Origin: Georgenia sp. TF02-10 | Lineage (GTDB): Bacteria; Actinomycetota; Actinomycetes; Actinomycetales; Actinomycetaceae | NCBI RefSeq assembly: GCF_022759505.1 | Contig: NZ_CP094289.1 | Location: 2,356,001-2,420,000 of the forward strand | Length of the DNA: 64,000 nt | Reading direction: 5' to 3' | Shown here: positions 9,057 through 17,578 of the stretch, piece after piece | Numbering within the stretch: position 1 is the first letter of the stretch | Layout: each line of letters opens with the position of its first letter | Program-made: the position numbers and the translations under genes | Notes under the pieces: generated by a model | Told to the model about the DNA's origin: nothing | Database searches by the model: none | Seen by the model: only the letters and a program-made list of their open reading frames with translations

Positions 9057-10388
9057 TCACAGCCCCGGGATGAACCGCTGGAGCTCGAAGGCGGTGACCT
9101 GGTTGCGGTACTCCTGCCACTCCTCGTGCTTGTTGCGCACGAAGTAGTCGAAGGCGTCCTCCCCCAGGGTCTCGGCGAGCAGCTCGGAGGACTCCATGAG
9201 CTCCACGGCCTCGCGCAGGGACGCGGGCAGCTCCTGGATGCCCAGCGCCCGCCGCTCCGCCCGGGTCATCGCGCACACGTCGTCGTCGGCGCCCTCGGGC
9301 AGCTCGTACCCCTCCTGGATGCCCTTGAGCCCCGCGCTCAGCAGCACCGCGAAGGCCAGGTAGGGGTTGGCGGCGGAGTCCAGCGCCCGGTACTCCACCC
9401 GCACCGAGTTGGCCTTGTCCGGCTTGTACATCGGCACCCGGACCAGGGCCGAGCGGTTGTTGTGCCCCCAGCACACGTAGCTCGGGGCCTCGCCGCCGCC
9501 CCACAGCCGCTTGTAGGAGTTGACGTACTGGTTGCAGACCGCGGAGATCTCCCCGGCGTGGTGCAGCAGCCCGGCGATGAAGGCCCGGGCGGTGGCGGAG
9601 AGCTGGTACTGCCCGGCCGGGTCGTAGAAGGCGTTGCGGTCGCCCTCGAAGAGGGAGAGGTGGGTGTGCATCCCCGAGCCGGGCGCGTCCACCAGCGGCT
9701 TGGGCATGAAGGTGGCGAAGACGCCCTGCTGCAGGGCGACCTCCTTGACCACCGTGCGGAAGGTCTGGATGTTGTCCGCCATGGACAGCGCGTCGGCGTA
9801 GCGCAGGTCGATCTCGTTCTGCCCGGGCCCGGCCTCGTGGTGGGAGAACTCCACCGAGATGCCCATCGCCTCCAGCGTGGTGATGGCGTCGCGGCGGAAG
9901 TCGTGGGCGGTGCCCCGGGCCACGTGGTCGAAGTAGCCGGCGCGGTCGATGGGCTCGAGGTTGAGCGGGTCGGCGTCCTTGAAGAGGTAGAACTCGATCT
10001 CGGGGTGGGTGTAGAAGGTGAAGCCGGCCTCGGCGGCCCGGGCCAGCGCCCGCTTGAGCACCCCCCGCGGGTCGGACCGGGCGGGCTCGCCGTCGGGCGT
10101 GAGGATGTCGCAGAACATCCGGGCGACGCCGTTGTGCTCCCCCCGCCACGGCAGCACCTGGAAGGTGGCCGGGTCGGGCTTGGCGAGCATGTCGGCCTCG
10201 TAGACCCGGGTCAGCCCCTCGATAGCCGAGCCGTCGAAGCCGATGCCCTCGGCGAAGGCGCCCTCGAGCTCGGCCGGGGCGACCGCGACGGACTTGAGCA
10301 CCCCGAGGACGTCGGTGAACCACAGCCGGATGAACCGGATGTCCCGTTCCTCGATCGACCTCAGGACGTACTCCTGCTGCCTGTCCAT
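9057..10388 (-). CDS. glnA2: Glutamine synthetase, GlnA2 type
   Basis: 443 residues. A complete type I glutamine synthetase fold: FTDVLGVLKSVAV near the N-terminus, [52 protein letters not shown], and NRSALVRVP. The segment matching the adenylylation site lacks the LYELPPEE tyrosine motif seen in glnA, as in GlnA2/alpha-type enzymes. It is therefore probably not a GlnE target, despite adjacency to glnE. Some actinobacterial GlnA2 homologues act on polyamines; that cannot be decided here. Start ATG 10388 has GGAGG seven bases upstream. Confidence 0.93.
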   Translation of the reverse strand: MDRQQEYVLRSIEERDIRFIRLWFTDVLGVLKSVAVAPAELEGAFAEGIGFDGSAIEGLTRVYEADMLAKPDPATFQVLPWRGEHNGVARMFCDILTPDGEPARSDPRGVLKRALARAAEAGFTFYTHPEIEFYLFKDADPLNLEPIDRAGYFDHVARGTAHDFRRDAITTLEAMGISVEFSHHEAGPGQNEIDLRYADALSMADNIQTFRTVVKEVALQQGVFATFMPKPLVDAPGSGMHTHLSLFEGDRNAFYDPAGQYQLSATARAFIAGLLHHAGEISAVCNQYVNSYKRLWGGGEAPSYVCWGHNNRSALVRVPMYKPDKANSVRVEYRALDSAANPYLAFAVLLSAGLKGIQEGYELPEGADDDVCAMTRAERRALGIQELPASLREAVELMESSELLAETLGEDAFDYFVRNKHEEWQEYRNQVTAFELQRFIPGL

Positions 10389-10653
10389 CGCTGCCCTCCG
10401 GTGTCGGCGCCCCCGCCGCGGCGGGGACGGCGCGGCCGGTGCGCCGCACGCCCCCATCATGGCGCACCCGGGGTCGCGGTCTGCAGCGGCGCCACCGGGG
10501 CGGGACGGGCCGACGGCGGGGTGGCCGGTCCGGTGGTCGCGGCGGCGCCGGCCGACGGCGGTGGCCGGTCCCGGCCCCGCCGTCAGCCGGTCTCGTCCTC
10601 GCCCCAGCCACCCTCGGGCTGCGTCGGCCGGGGTCCGCAATAGGGTGACGTCC
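10389..10653. other. Divergent intergenic region between glnA2 and nadE
   Basis: 265 bp with no gene. It contains two imperfect copies of GCCGACGGCGG...TGGCCGGTCC near 10510 and 10553, and the nadE promoter at its right end. I see no clear nitrogen-regulator site. Confidence 0.6.
10641..10646 (+). promoter_or_regulatory. -10 box TAGGGT of a probable leaderless nadE transcript
   Basis: TAGGGT ends 7 nt before the nadE ATG, which places the expected transcription start at or next to the start codon. No Shine-Dalgarno sequence is visible. Confidence 0.5.
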
Positions 10654-12465
10654 ATGAAGATCCGGATCGCGCTCGGCCAGCTGAACCCACGCGTCGGGGA
10701 CCTGGACGGCAACGCCGAGATCGTCCGCGGCGCCGTCGCCGCGGCGGTCGCCCGCGGCGCCGACGTCGTCCTGCTGCCCGAGATGGTGCTCACCGGGTAC
10801 CCGGTGGAGGACCTCGCGCTGCGCGGGTCCTTCCGCGACGCCGCCGCCGAGCGGCTCGAGCGGCTGGCCGGCGAGCTCGCCGCGGACGGCCACGGCGCCG
10901 CCCACGTCGTCCTCGGCTGCCTGGGCACCGCCGCCGACGGGCGCCCCACGAACGTCGCCGCCCACGTCACCGGCGGCGCCGTCGCCGACGTCTACACCAA
11001 GCACCACCTGCCCAACTACGGCGTGTTCGACGAGCACCGCATCTTCGCCCCGGGCACCGGCGCCGTCGTGCTGGAGGTGGGCGGGCAGCGGCTGGGCGTG
11101 GTCATCTGCGAGGACATCTGGGTCGACGGCGGCCCGCTGGCCGAGCTGGCCGGGCAGGGCCTGGACGCCCTCCTCGTCCTCAACGGCTCCCCCTACGAGC
11201 ACGGCAAGGGGAAGGTGCGCCAGCGCCTCGCCGCCGACCGGGCCGCCGAGCTGGGCTGCCCGGTCGCCTACGTCAACATGGTCGGCGGGCAGGACGACCT
11301 GGTCTTCGACGGGCACAGCTTCGTGCTGGACGCCGACGGCGCCCTGGTGGCCGCCGCGCGGGGGTTCGGCACCGACCTGCTCGTGCTCGACCTGCCGGGC
11401 GGCGGGGCGCCGCCGCGGGCCCTGCCCGCCGAGGGGGCGGCGGCGGGCGAGAGCGCGTCCGACCGTCCGGAGCTCGGGGCACCGGCGTTCGCCGACCGCG
11501 CCGCGGCCGCCGACGCCGCCCCAGGCACCGCCCCGCGGCTGCCCGGCGCCGGGCTGCCCGCCGACGCCGACGACACCGGCCAGATGTACCACGCCATCAC
11601 GCTCGGGCTGGCCGACTACGTGCGCAAGAACGGCTTCACCTCGGTGGTGCTCGGCCTCTCCGGCGGGATCGACTCCGCCCTGGTGGCCGCCGTCGCCGCG
11701 GACGCGCTCGGCGGCGACCGCGTCATCGGGGTCTCGCTGCCCTCGGCCTACTCCTCGACGCACTCGCGGGACGACGCCGCCGACCTCGCCGACCGCCTCG
11801 GCCTGGACTACCGGGTCCAGCCCATCGCCCCGATGGTGGACGCCTTCACCGGCCAGCTCGCGCTCACCGGCCTGGCCGAGGAGAACCTGCAGGCCCGGCT
11901 GCGCGCCGTCGTCCTGATGGCGATCTCCAACAGCGAGGGCCCGCTCCTGCTGGCCACCGGGAACAAGAGCGAGCTCGCGGTGGGGTACTCGACCATCTAC
12001 GGCGACGCCGCCGGCGGGTTCGCCCCGCTCAAGGACGTCCTGAAGACCAAGGTGTGGGAGCTGGCCCGGTGGCGCAACGCCGTCGCCGAGGCGGCCGGCG
12101 AGCGCCCGCCGATCCCGCCGAGCTCGATCGAGAAGCCGCCGTCGGCCGAGCTGCGGCCGGGCCAGCAGGACAGCGACTCCCTGCCCGAGTACCACCTGCT
12201 CGACGGCGTGCTGGCCGGGTACGTCGACCGCAGCATGGGCCGGGCCGAGCTGCTGGCCGCCGGCTTCGACGCCGAGACGGTGGAGCGGGTGGTCACCCTG
12301 GTCGACCGCGCCGAGTGGAAGCGCAGGCAGTACCCGCTCGGCCCGAAGGTCACCGCGGTGGCCTTCGGCCGGGACCGCCGCCTGCCGGTGACCAACGGCT
12401 GGCGCGAGCAGCCCGCCGCCGAGGTCCCGGTGAACGCCGAGCCCGCCCGCGAGCCGGCCGGCTGA
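10654..12465 (+). CDS. nadE: Glutamine-dependent NAD+ synthetase
   Basis: 603 residues. The N-terminal nitrilase-type glutaminase domain (about 1-260) has the catalytic triad context: Glu in LLPEMVLTGYP, Lys in YTKHHLPNYGVFDE and Cys in VVICEDIWVDGGP. A low-complexity Ala/Pro/Asp linker (about 255-305) leads to the ATP-pyrophosphatase synthetase domain with the P-loop LGLSGGIDSALVA and NKSELAVGYSTIYGD. It converts nicotinate adenine dinucleotide to NAD using glutamine as nitrogen donor, which fits its position beside the glutamine synthetase genes. Confidence 0.96.
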   Translation: MKIRIALGQLNPRVGDLDGNAEIVRGAVAAAVARGADVVLLPEMVLTGYPVEDLALRGSFRDAAAERLERLAGELAADGHGAAHVVLGCLGTAADGRPTNVAAHVTGGAVADVYTKHHLPNYGVFDEHRIFAPGTGAVVLEVGGQRLGVVICEDIWVDGGPLAELAGQGLDALLVLNGSPYEHGKGKVRQRLAADRAAELGCPVAYVNMVGGQDDLVFDGHSFVLDADGALVAAARGFGTDLLVLDLPGGGAPPRALPAEGAAAGESASDRPELGAPAFADRAAAADAAPGTAPRLPGAGLPADADDTGQMYHAITLGLADYVRKNGFTSVVLGLSGGIDSALVAAVAADALGGDRVIGVSLPSAYSSTHSRDDAADLADRLGLDYRVQPIAPMVDAFTGQLALTGLAEENLQARLRAVVLMAISNSEGPLLLATGNKSELAVGYSTIYGDAAGGFAPLKDVLKTKVWELARWRNAVAEAAGERPPIPPSSIEKPPSAELRPGQQDSDSLPEYHLLDGVLAGYVDRSMGRAELLAAGFDAETVERVVTLVDRAEWKRRQYPLGPKVTAVAFGRDRRLPVTNGWREQPAAEVPVNAEPAREPAG

Positions 12466-12651
12466 CCCGGCCGGCCGCCGGCCAGCGCCGTCCGGCGTGG
12501 CCCGGGCCGCCGTCGTCCTGGCGAGCCGTCGGACGAAGCTCCGGCCGCCCGGCTCCCGCCGGCCCAGCCAGCCCCAAACCCTCCGCCGGAGCCCCAGCCG
12601 CCGATCTGCCCCGTCCGACCGTCCCAGCCGCCCGTCCCAGGAGCCAGCCCC

Positions 12652-13608
12652 ATGCCGAACCCCGACGCCGCCGGCGTCCCGGCCGCCGACCGCACCAACC
12701 CGTCTGCCGGAGCCCCCGGTCAGGGTGGCCCCGTCGCCCAGGGCCAGGCGGGCCACGCCGCCCAGGGCCAGGCGGGCCACGCCGCCCAGGGCCAGGGCGT
12801 GCCCGTGCCCAAGCGGGTCCGGGTCCAGCACCTGCGCCAGGCCAAGGAGCGCGGGGAGCCGCTGACCATGCTGACCGCCTACGACGGCGTCACCGCCCGC
12901 ATCTTCGACGAGGCCGGGATCGACCTGCTGCTCGTCGGGGACTCCATCGGCAACACGATGCTCGGCTACGACACCACCCTGCCGGTGACCGTGGACCAGA
13001 TGGTCGTGGCGGTGCGGTCGGTCGCCCGCGCCACCCGCCGGGCGATGGTCGTCGCCGACCTGCCGTTCGGCTCCTACGAGGCCTCCCCGGCGCAGTGCCA
13101 CGCCACCGCGGTGCGGATGCTGAAGGAGGGCGGCGCGCACGCGGTGAAGTTCGAGGGCGGCGCGCACCTCGCCGAGCACGTCCGGCTGCTGTCCCGTTCC
13201 GGCATCCCGGTCGTCGGGCACCTCGGCTTCACCCCGCAGTCCGAGAACATCCTCGGCGGCAAGCGGGTGCAGGCCCGGGACAACGACGCCGCCGAGCGGC
13301 TGGTCAGCGACGCCCTCGCCCTGGCCGGGGCGGGCGCCGTCGCCGTCGTGCTGGAGATGGTGCCCGGGCCGGTGGCGGCCCGGGTGACCGAGGTGCTGCC
13401 GGTCCCCACCATCGGGATCGGGGCCGGGCTGGAGGTGGACGGCCAGGTGCTGGTGTGGACGGACATGGCCGGGATGACGTCGTGGTCGCCGCGGTTCGCG
13501 CAGCGGTTCGGCGAGGTCGGCGCCGAGCTGTACGGCGCCGCCCGGCGCTACGCCCGGGAGGTGCGGGAGCGGACGTTCCCCGGCCCGGAGCACACCTTCA
13601 GCCAGTAG
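12652..13608 (+). CDS. panB: 3-methyl-2-oxobutanoate hydroxymethyltransferase
   Basis: 318 residues. Catalyses the first committed step of pantothenate synthesis, from 2-oxoisovalerate and methylene-tetrahydrofolate. The TIM-barrel core begins near residue 55, with MLTAYDGVTARIFDEAGID, LVGDSIGNTMLGYDTTLPV, VKFEGG and GHLGFTPQS. The first ~50 residues are a non-conserved Gly/Gln/Ala extension that contains an 8-residue tandem repeat (AQGQAGHA) encoded by a 24-bp DNA repeat at about 12735-12800. ATG 12652 has AGGAG nine bases upstream. Starts nearer the core are possible, but no better ribosome site is visible. Confidence 0.95.
   Translation: MPNPDAAGVPAADRTNPSAGAPGQGGPVAQGQAGHAAQGQAGHAAQGQGVPVPKRVRVQHLRQAKERGEPLTMLTAYDGVTARIFDEAGIDLLLVGDSIGNTMLGYDTTLPVTVDQMVVAVRSVARATRRAMVVADLPFGSYEASPAQCHATAVRMLKEGGAHAVKFEGGAHLAEHVRLLSRSGIPVVGHLGFTPQSENILGGKRVQARDNDAAERLVSDALALAGAGAVAVVLEMVPGPVAARVTEVLPVPTIGIGAGLEVDGQVLVWTDMAGMTSWSPRFAQRFGEVGAELYGAARRYAREVRERTFPGPEHTFSQ
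12735..12800 (+). repeat. 24-bp tandem repeat inside the panB 5' region
   Basis: Units beginning CCCAGGGCCAGGC at 12737, 12761 and 12785 encode AQGQAGHA repeats in frame. The 24-bp period keeps the frame open. Confidence 0.8.
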
Positions 13609-13728
13609 CCCGGCCGGAGCCGGGAGGCGAGCCGGGGCGAGGCGCCCGCCGCAGTGCCGGCCCGAGCACGCCGGGCCGCAGCTTGGCGCCCGGCCGCAGC
13701 ATGGCGGCCGCCCGGATGCGGCGCGGCG

Positions 13729-13929
13729 TCACCGGCCCCGCCCCTGCTCCTCCCGCCAGGCGGCGTCCTCGGCGTCCCACTGCTCGTTGCGGGCCCGGGC
13801 GCGGGCCATCGCCTCCCGGGCCGCCTCGGCGGTGGGGTAGGGGCCCATCCGCCGGGTCCAGCCGGACACCTTGCCCCGCTCCACCTGCCCGGTGGCGAGG
13901 TCGTAGTAGTACTCGTCCTGCTCGCTCAC
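13729..13929 (-). CDS. Small conserved actinobacterial protein (SPOR-like)
   Basis: 66 residues from GTG 13929, with GGGAGG five bases upstream. The sequence starts [20 protein letters not shown] and continues with [21 protein letters not shown]. This resembles short actinobacterial proteins that read Y(Y/W)Y-x-TG-x-VE(x)G...MGPY-T-EEA and are often named SPOR-domain-like. It is soluble and charged with no signal peptide. Longer upstream starts lack a ribosome site. The function is unknown. Confidence 0.75.
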   Translation of the reverse strand: MSEQDEYYYDLATGQVERGKVSGWTRRMGPYPTAEAAREAMARARARNEQWDAEDAAWREEQGRGR

Positions 13930-13982
13930 GCCGGCCTCCCGCCCGGCCCCGACCCGGGGCCCTCCGACCTGTCCGTCCTCAA

Positions 13983-13995
13983 TACACTGGCACTC
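13983..13995 (+). promoter_or_regulatory. -10 box TACACT before map
   Basis: TACACT (13983-13988) is followed by 7 nt and then an ATG at 13996. This is the leaderless spacing, but that ATG is out of frame with the map coding sequence. Confidence 0.45.
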
Positions 13996-13999
13996 ATGC

Positions 14000-14878
14000 T
14001 TGCGCCCATGCTCGCCGACCGCGCCCCGCGGCACCCTGACCAAGGGCAGGGTCTCCCCCCGCCGCCCGGTCCCGGCCGGGATCGGCCGGCCCGAGTACGT
14101 CGGGCGCACCGGGCCGGAGCGGATCACCGCCCCGGACGTGAAGCCCCCGGAGACGGTCGAGCGGATCCGTCAGGCCTCCCGCATCGCCGCCCAGGCCATG
14201 GTGGAGGTGGGCCGGCACGTCGCGGCCGGGGTCACCACCGACGAGCTGGACCGGGTGGGCCACGAGTTCCTGGTCGACCACGGCGCCTACCCCTCCACCC
14301 TGGAGTACCAGGGCTTCCCCAAGTCGTTGTGCACCTCGGTCAACGAGGTCATCTGCCACGGCATCCCGGACTCCACGGTGCTGGCCGACGGCGACATCCT
14401 CAACGTGGACATCACCGCCTTCGTCGACGGCGTCCACGGCGACCTGAGCGCGATGTTCGAGGTCGGCACGGTGGACGAGGAGTCCCACCTGCTCGTCGAG
14501 CGGACGCGGACCGCGATGGAGCGCGGGATCAAGGCCGTCCGCCCGGGCCGCGAGGTCAACGTCATCGGCCGGGTCATCGAGTCCTACGCCCGCCGGTTCC
14601 AGTACGGCGTCGTCCGGGACTTCACCGGGCACGGCGTCGGGGAGGCGTTCCACTCCGGGCTGGTCATCCCGCACTACGACTCCGCTCCCCGCCACGACAC
14701 GGTCATGGAGCCGGGGATGGTGTTCACGATCGAGCCGATGCTCACCCTCGGCGACATCGACTGGGAGATGTGGGAGGACGGGTGGACGGTGGTCACCAAG
14801 GACCGTTCCCGCACCGCGCAGTGGGAGCACACCCTCGTCGTCACCGACGACGGCGCCGAGGTCCTCACCCTGCCCTGA
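14000..14878 (+). CDS. map: Methionine aminopeptidase type I, with N-terminal SH3-binding-like extension
   Basis: Removes the initiator methionine from nascent proteins. About 292 residues. The five metal ligands are visible: Asp in LNVDITAF, Asp in [10 protein letters not shown], His in [10 protein letters not shown], Glu in TIEPMLTL and Glu in QWEHTLVVT. The N-terminal Pro-rich segment [17 protein letters not shown] matches the extension of mycobacterial MetAP1c. The only in-frame start near the promoter is TTG 14000. An ATG at 13996 sits at the ideal leaderless distance but in another frame, so a 1-base indel in the C-run near 14027 is possible. The start is uncertain; the enzyme is not. 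Confidence 0.93.
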   Translation: MRPCSPTAPRGTLTKGRVSPRRPVPAGIGRPEYVGRTGPERITAPDVKPPETVERIRQASRIAAQAMVEVGRHVAAGVTTDELDRVGHEFLVDHGAYPSTLEYQGFPKSLCTSVNEVICHGIPDSTVLADGDILNVDITAFVDGVHGDLSAMFEVGTVDEESHLLVERTRTAMERGIKAVRPGREVNVIGRVIESYARRFQYGVVRDFTGHGVGEAFHSGLVIPHYDSAPRHDTVMEPGMVFTIEPMLTLGDIDWEMWEDGWTVVTKDRSRTAQWEHTLVVTDDGAEVLTLP

Positions 14879-15098
14879 CCGGGCCGACCGGGCGGCGCAC
14901 CGCACCCCGGCCCCGCCCGAAGCCCCACCGCCTACGCCCGCCTGCCACGTCCGCCTCCCCCCGCCCGCGTCCGCACCCCGTCCCCTCTGCCCGGCTCTGC
15001 ACCTCGTCTCCCCCGCCCCGGCACTCCCCCGCCCGTCCCGCCTTCGAACCGAACCTCCCCGCCGTGGCCCCGCCGCGACCACCACACCAAGGAGCGTC

Positions 15099-15854
15099 AT
15101 GACCCCCTCCCTCGGCTTCGGCATCGACATCGGCGGCTCGGGCGTCAAGGGCGCCCCGGTGGACCTCACCACCGGTGCGCTCACCGCCGAGCGGCTGCGC
15201 CTGCCCACCCCCAGCCCGTCCAAGCCGCAGCCGGTGGCGGAGACCGTCGCCGAGCTGGTCGCCGCCTTCGACCTGCCCGCCGACCTGCCGCTCGGGCTGA
15301 CCTTCCCGGCGCCGATCAAGCACAACGTGGTGGGGTTCATCGCCAACCTGCACAAGTCCTGGAAGGGCGTCGACGTCGACGAGCTCTTCACCGAGGCGAT
15401 CGGCCGGGACGTGGTGGCGGTCAACGACGCCGACGCCGCCGGCGTCGCCGAGGCCGCGTTCGGGGCGGCCCGGGGCGTGCCCGGCGTCGTCATCGTCACC
15501 ACCCTCGGCACGGGCATCGGCTCCGCCCTCCTCGTCGACGGCACCCTGGTGCCCAACACCGAGCTCGGGCACCTGGAGATCGACGGCCACGACGCCGAGC
15601 GCCGCGCCTCCTCGGGAGTGCGGGAGGCGGAGGACCTGAGCTGGCGGGAGTGGGCGGACCGGCTGCAGCGGTTCTACGAGACCGTCGAGATGCTGTTCTC
15701 TCCCGACCTGCTCGTCGTCGGCGGCGGGGTGAGCCGCAAGCACGAGAAGTTCCTGCCGCTGCTGCGCACGAAGGCCCCGATCGTGCCGGCCGAGCTGCGG
15801 AACTCGGCCGGGATCGTCGGGGCGGCGTACCTGGCGGCACAGACGGACGGCTGA
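15099..15854 (+). CDS. ppgK: Polyphosphate glucokinase (ROK family)
   Basis: 251 residues. Phosphorylates glucose using polyphosphate (and ATP), a hallmark glycolytic entry enzyme of actinobacteria. The phosphate-binding motif [17 protein letters not shown] is at the N-terminus, the catalytic Asp is in [11 protein letters not shown], and [14 protein letters not shown] and [11 protein letters not shown] follow; [27 protein letters not shown] completes the fold. AAGGAG lies six bases before ATG 15099. The 220-bp gap after map is pyrimidine-rich and holds nothing recognisable. Confidence 0.96.
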   Translation: MTPSLGFGIDIGGSGVKGAPVDLTTGALTAERLRLPTPSPSKPQPVAETVAELVAAFDLPADLPLGLTFPAPIKHNVVGFIANLHKSWKGVDVDELFTEAIGRDVVAVNDADAAGVAEAAFGAARGVPGVVIVTTLGTGIGSALLVDGTLVPNTELGHLEIDGHDAERRASSGVREAEDLSWREWADRLQRFYETVEMLFSPDLLVVGGGVSRKHEKFLPLLRTKAPIVPAELRNSAGIVGAAYLAAQTDG

Positions 15855-15890
15855 GGCGGGGGCCGGCGGCCGAGCCCGGGGGCCGGGAAC

Positions 15891-15940
15891 TGAGCCCGGC
15901 GCGAGCAGTTGAGCCAGGCGCGAGCAGCTGAGCCCGGCGG
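15891..15940. repeat. 19-bp tandem repeat, about 2.6 copies
   Basis: Units starting TGAGCC at 15891, 15910 and 15929, with the core GGCGCGAGCAG, lie in the gap after ppgK. No function is visible. Confidence 0.7.
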
Positions 15941-16099
15941 CCGACGACGGCCGGTACCGCTGGTCGTGCGCACCCGCGGCCCGGGTCGGGACCCGAGTCA
16001 GGGACCGGTCAGGGTCAGCCCCCGATGCGACCGGCGGGCCGCTGGGTCAGGCTAGAGGTCAGCGGCTAGCCGCCAGACGACCGCTAGAGAGAGGCGACA

Positions 16100-16312
16100 A
16101 TGTCCGACATCAAGAGTGCGTTCCGCCGCCAGGGACTCGTCCGTCCGGTCCAGGGCCGCGTCCTCGGCGGGGTCTGCGCCGGGCTGGGGCAGCGGTTCGG
16201 GCTCGCGCCCTGGCCGACCCGGTTCCTGTTCCTGGTCCTGCTGTTCCTGCTCCCGGGCAGCCCGTTCATCATCTACCCGGTGCTGTGGGTGCTCATGCCG
16301 AGCGAGTACTGA
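16100..16312 (+). CDS. PspC domain membrane protein
   Basis: 70 residues. The N-terminal region RPVQGRVLGGVCAGLGQRFGL is the PspC family signature. It is followed by one strongly hydrophobic segment (FLFLVLLFLLPGSPFIIYPVLWVLMP) that likely forms a membrane hairpin or helix. PspC proteins act in envelope-stress sensing; this is a stand-alone small version. GAGAGAGG upstream of ATG 16100 is the ribosome site. It appears monocistronic. Confidence 0.88.
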   Translation: MSDIKSAFRRQGLVRPVQGRVLGGVCAGLGQRFGLAPWPTRFLFLVLLFLLPGSPFIIYPVLWVLMPSEY

Positions 16313-16378
16313 CCCGCCCGGTCTCCGGCGACGGCCGACGGGGCCCGCTCCGGAGCGGCGCGTCTTGCCTCCCGACAC

Positions 16379-16392
16379 GCGACACGTGTCGC
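16379..16392. promoter_or_regulatory. 14-bp perfect palindrome GCGACACGTGTCGC
   Basis: It lies about 75 bp before the 16466 gene and upstream of a possible -10 box TATCAT (16424-16429). It is a candidate operator. Confidence 0.4.
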
Positions 16393-16465
16393 TGGTTCCC
16401 CTGCGGACCGGCCGTCACACTCGTATCATTCGTAACAGTTGTCGGGTCGGCGGGCGGAGGGGGAC

Positions 16466-16897
16466 ATGAAGGCGGGACGCTGGATCGCCGTTGGTGCCGT
16501 GGCGGCTGCCGGGCTGGCGGTCGCGACGACGGCCGCCACCTCCGTCGCGCGCAGCGGCGCGGACGTGGACGTGACCGTCGTCGTCTCCGACGCCGCCACC
16601 TCCGGCCGGTCGGACTGCCCGCCCGAGCGCTACGAACGGACCTTCTTCGACGGCGCCGCTGTCGAGCTGGCGGACGACGCCGGAGACGTCCTGGGCGCGC
16701 AGGACCTCGAGGGCGCCCCGACCGCCTCGGAGCGGGGCTGCGCCTGGTCCGCCACCTTCACCGAGGTCCCGCAGTCCCCGGCGTACACCGTCACGCTGAC
16801 GACCACCGACGTCCCGGCCCGCACACACACCTTCGAGGTGGACCGGGAGCGGCTGGCGGGCGACGACTGGACGTTCTGGGTGAGCGCGGTCAGCTGA
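16466..16897 (+). CDS. Putative secreted or membrane-anchored protein of unknown function
   Basis: 143 residues. An N-terminal signal-anchor ([27 protein letters not shown]) is followed by an extracytoplasmic domain with two cysteines, in SDCPPERYER and ERGCAWSATF, that could form a disulfide. The rest is beta-rich and Thr/Val-rich (YTVTLTTTDVPARTHTFEV). I do not recognise the family. ATG 16466 has GGAGGGG six bases upstream. Convergent with the RNase P RNA gene. Confidence 0.7.
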   Translation: MKAGRWIAVGAVAAAGLAVATTAATSVARSGADVDVTVVVSDAATSGRSDCPPERYERTFFDGAAVELADDAGDVLGAQDLEGAPTASERGCAWSATFTEVPQSPAYTVTLTTTDVPARTHTFEVDRERLAGDDWTFWVSAVS

Positions 16898-16964
16898 CCC
16901 CCGGCTGGCGGCGGCTCCGGTGACGAGCCCGGCACGGCGGTTGGGGCTGTGACTGTGGATGGGC

Positions 16965-17349
16965 GGATGAGTCAGCCGGTACGCCGGGTTCTGTCCCGGG
17001 GCGCCGTCGCCAGCGCCCCGGTGGCGGCCATCCATCTACGGCGTGCGTTGCCGCACGCCTCCAGCGACCTACCCGCAGACTCGGGCGGGCAGCCCTGATC
17101 ACGTCTGCTGTCTGGTCTTGCTCCGGGTGGGGTTTGCCGAGCCACGACGGTCACCCGCCGTGCTGGTGGTCTCTTGCACCACCCTTTCACCCTTACCGGC
17201 GGGCCGGAGCCCGCCGGCGGTCTGCTTTCTGTGGCACTTTCCCGCGGGTCACCCCGGGTGGGCGTTACCCACCACCCTGCCCTGCGGAGCCCGGACGTTC
17301 CTCGGCACCGGTTGGTTACCGGTGACGCGGCCGCCTGGCTGACTCATCC
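16965..17349 (-). ncRNA. rnpB: RNase P RNA, bacterial class A
   Basis: On the minus strand the conserved pieces occur in order: 5' P1 strand GGATGAGTCAGC (17349-17338), the P4 segment GAGGAACGTCCGGGCTCC, CACAGAAAGCAGACCGCC, and the 3' P1 strand GCTGACTCATCC (16976-16965) after GAACCCGGCGTACCG. The P1 strands are exactly complementary. The RNA is the catalytic subunit that matures tRNA 5' ends. The exact termini may extend a few bases. Confidence 0.95.
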
Positions 17350-17381
17350 GCGCCGACCATGATACCGGGGCGGCCCAGGTC

Positions 17382-17465
17382 CCGGCCTCACCCAGATCCG
17401 GCCTCACCCAGATCCGGCCTCACCCAGATCCGGCCTCACCCAGGTCCGGCCTCATCCAGGTCCCG
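17382..17465. repeat. 16-bp tandem repeat, five copies, upstream of rnpB and yaaA
   Basis: Copies of CCGGCCTCACCCAGAT start at 17382, 17398, 17414, 17430 and 17446; the last copies are slightly changed. They lie between the divergent rnpB and yaaA genes, upstream of both. Confidence 0.8.
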
Positions 17466-17566
17466 GCCTGGCCCTTGTGCCGGCGCTGCCCGCCCCCGTG
17501 CCGGTGCCGTGCCACCTCTGGCCGGCCCGCGGCCAGGGGCTGGATCGGGGGCGGTGGCGCGCTGGC

Positions 17567-17572
17567 TAGGAT
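17567..17572 (+). promoter_or_regulatory. -10 box TAGGAT of a probable leaderless yaaA transcript
   Basis: TAGGAT ends 6 nt before the GTG start of yaaA, and no ribosome site is visible. Confidence 0.45.
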
Positions 17573-17578
17573 CGCCCG

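Noticed and set aside
6009-10643. Very long open frame on the plus strand (over 1,500 codons) across glnE and glnA2
   Set aside because: It is the complement of two certain genes; the translation is Gly/Arg/Val-rich without motifs, a GC-bias artefact.
8905-13593. Long minus-strand frame across glnA2, nadE and panB
   Set aside because: Overlaps well-supported genes in other frames and has no domain or ribosome site.
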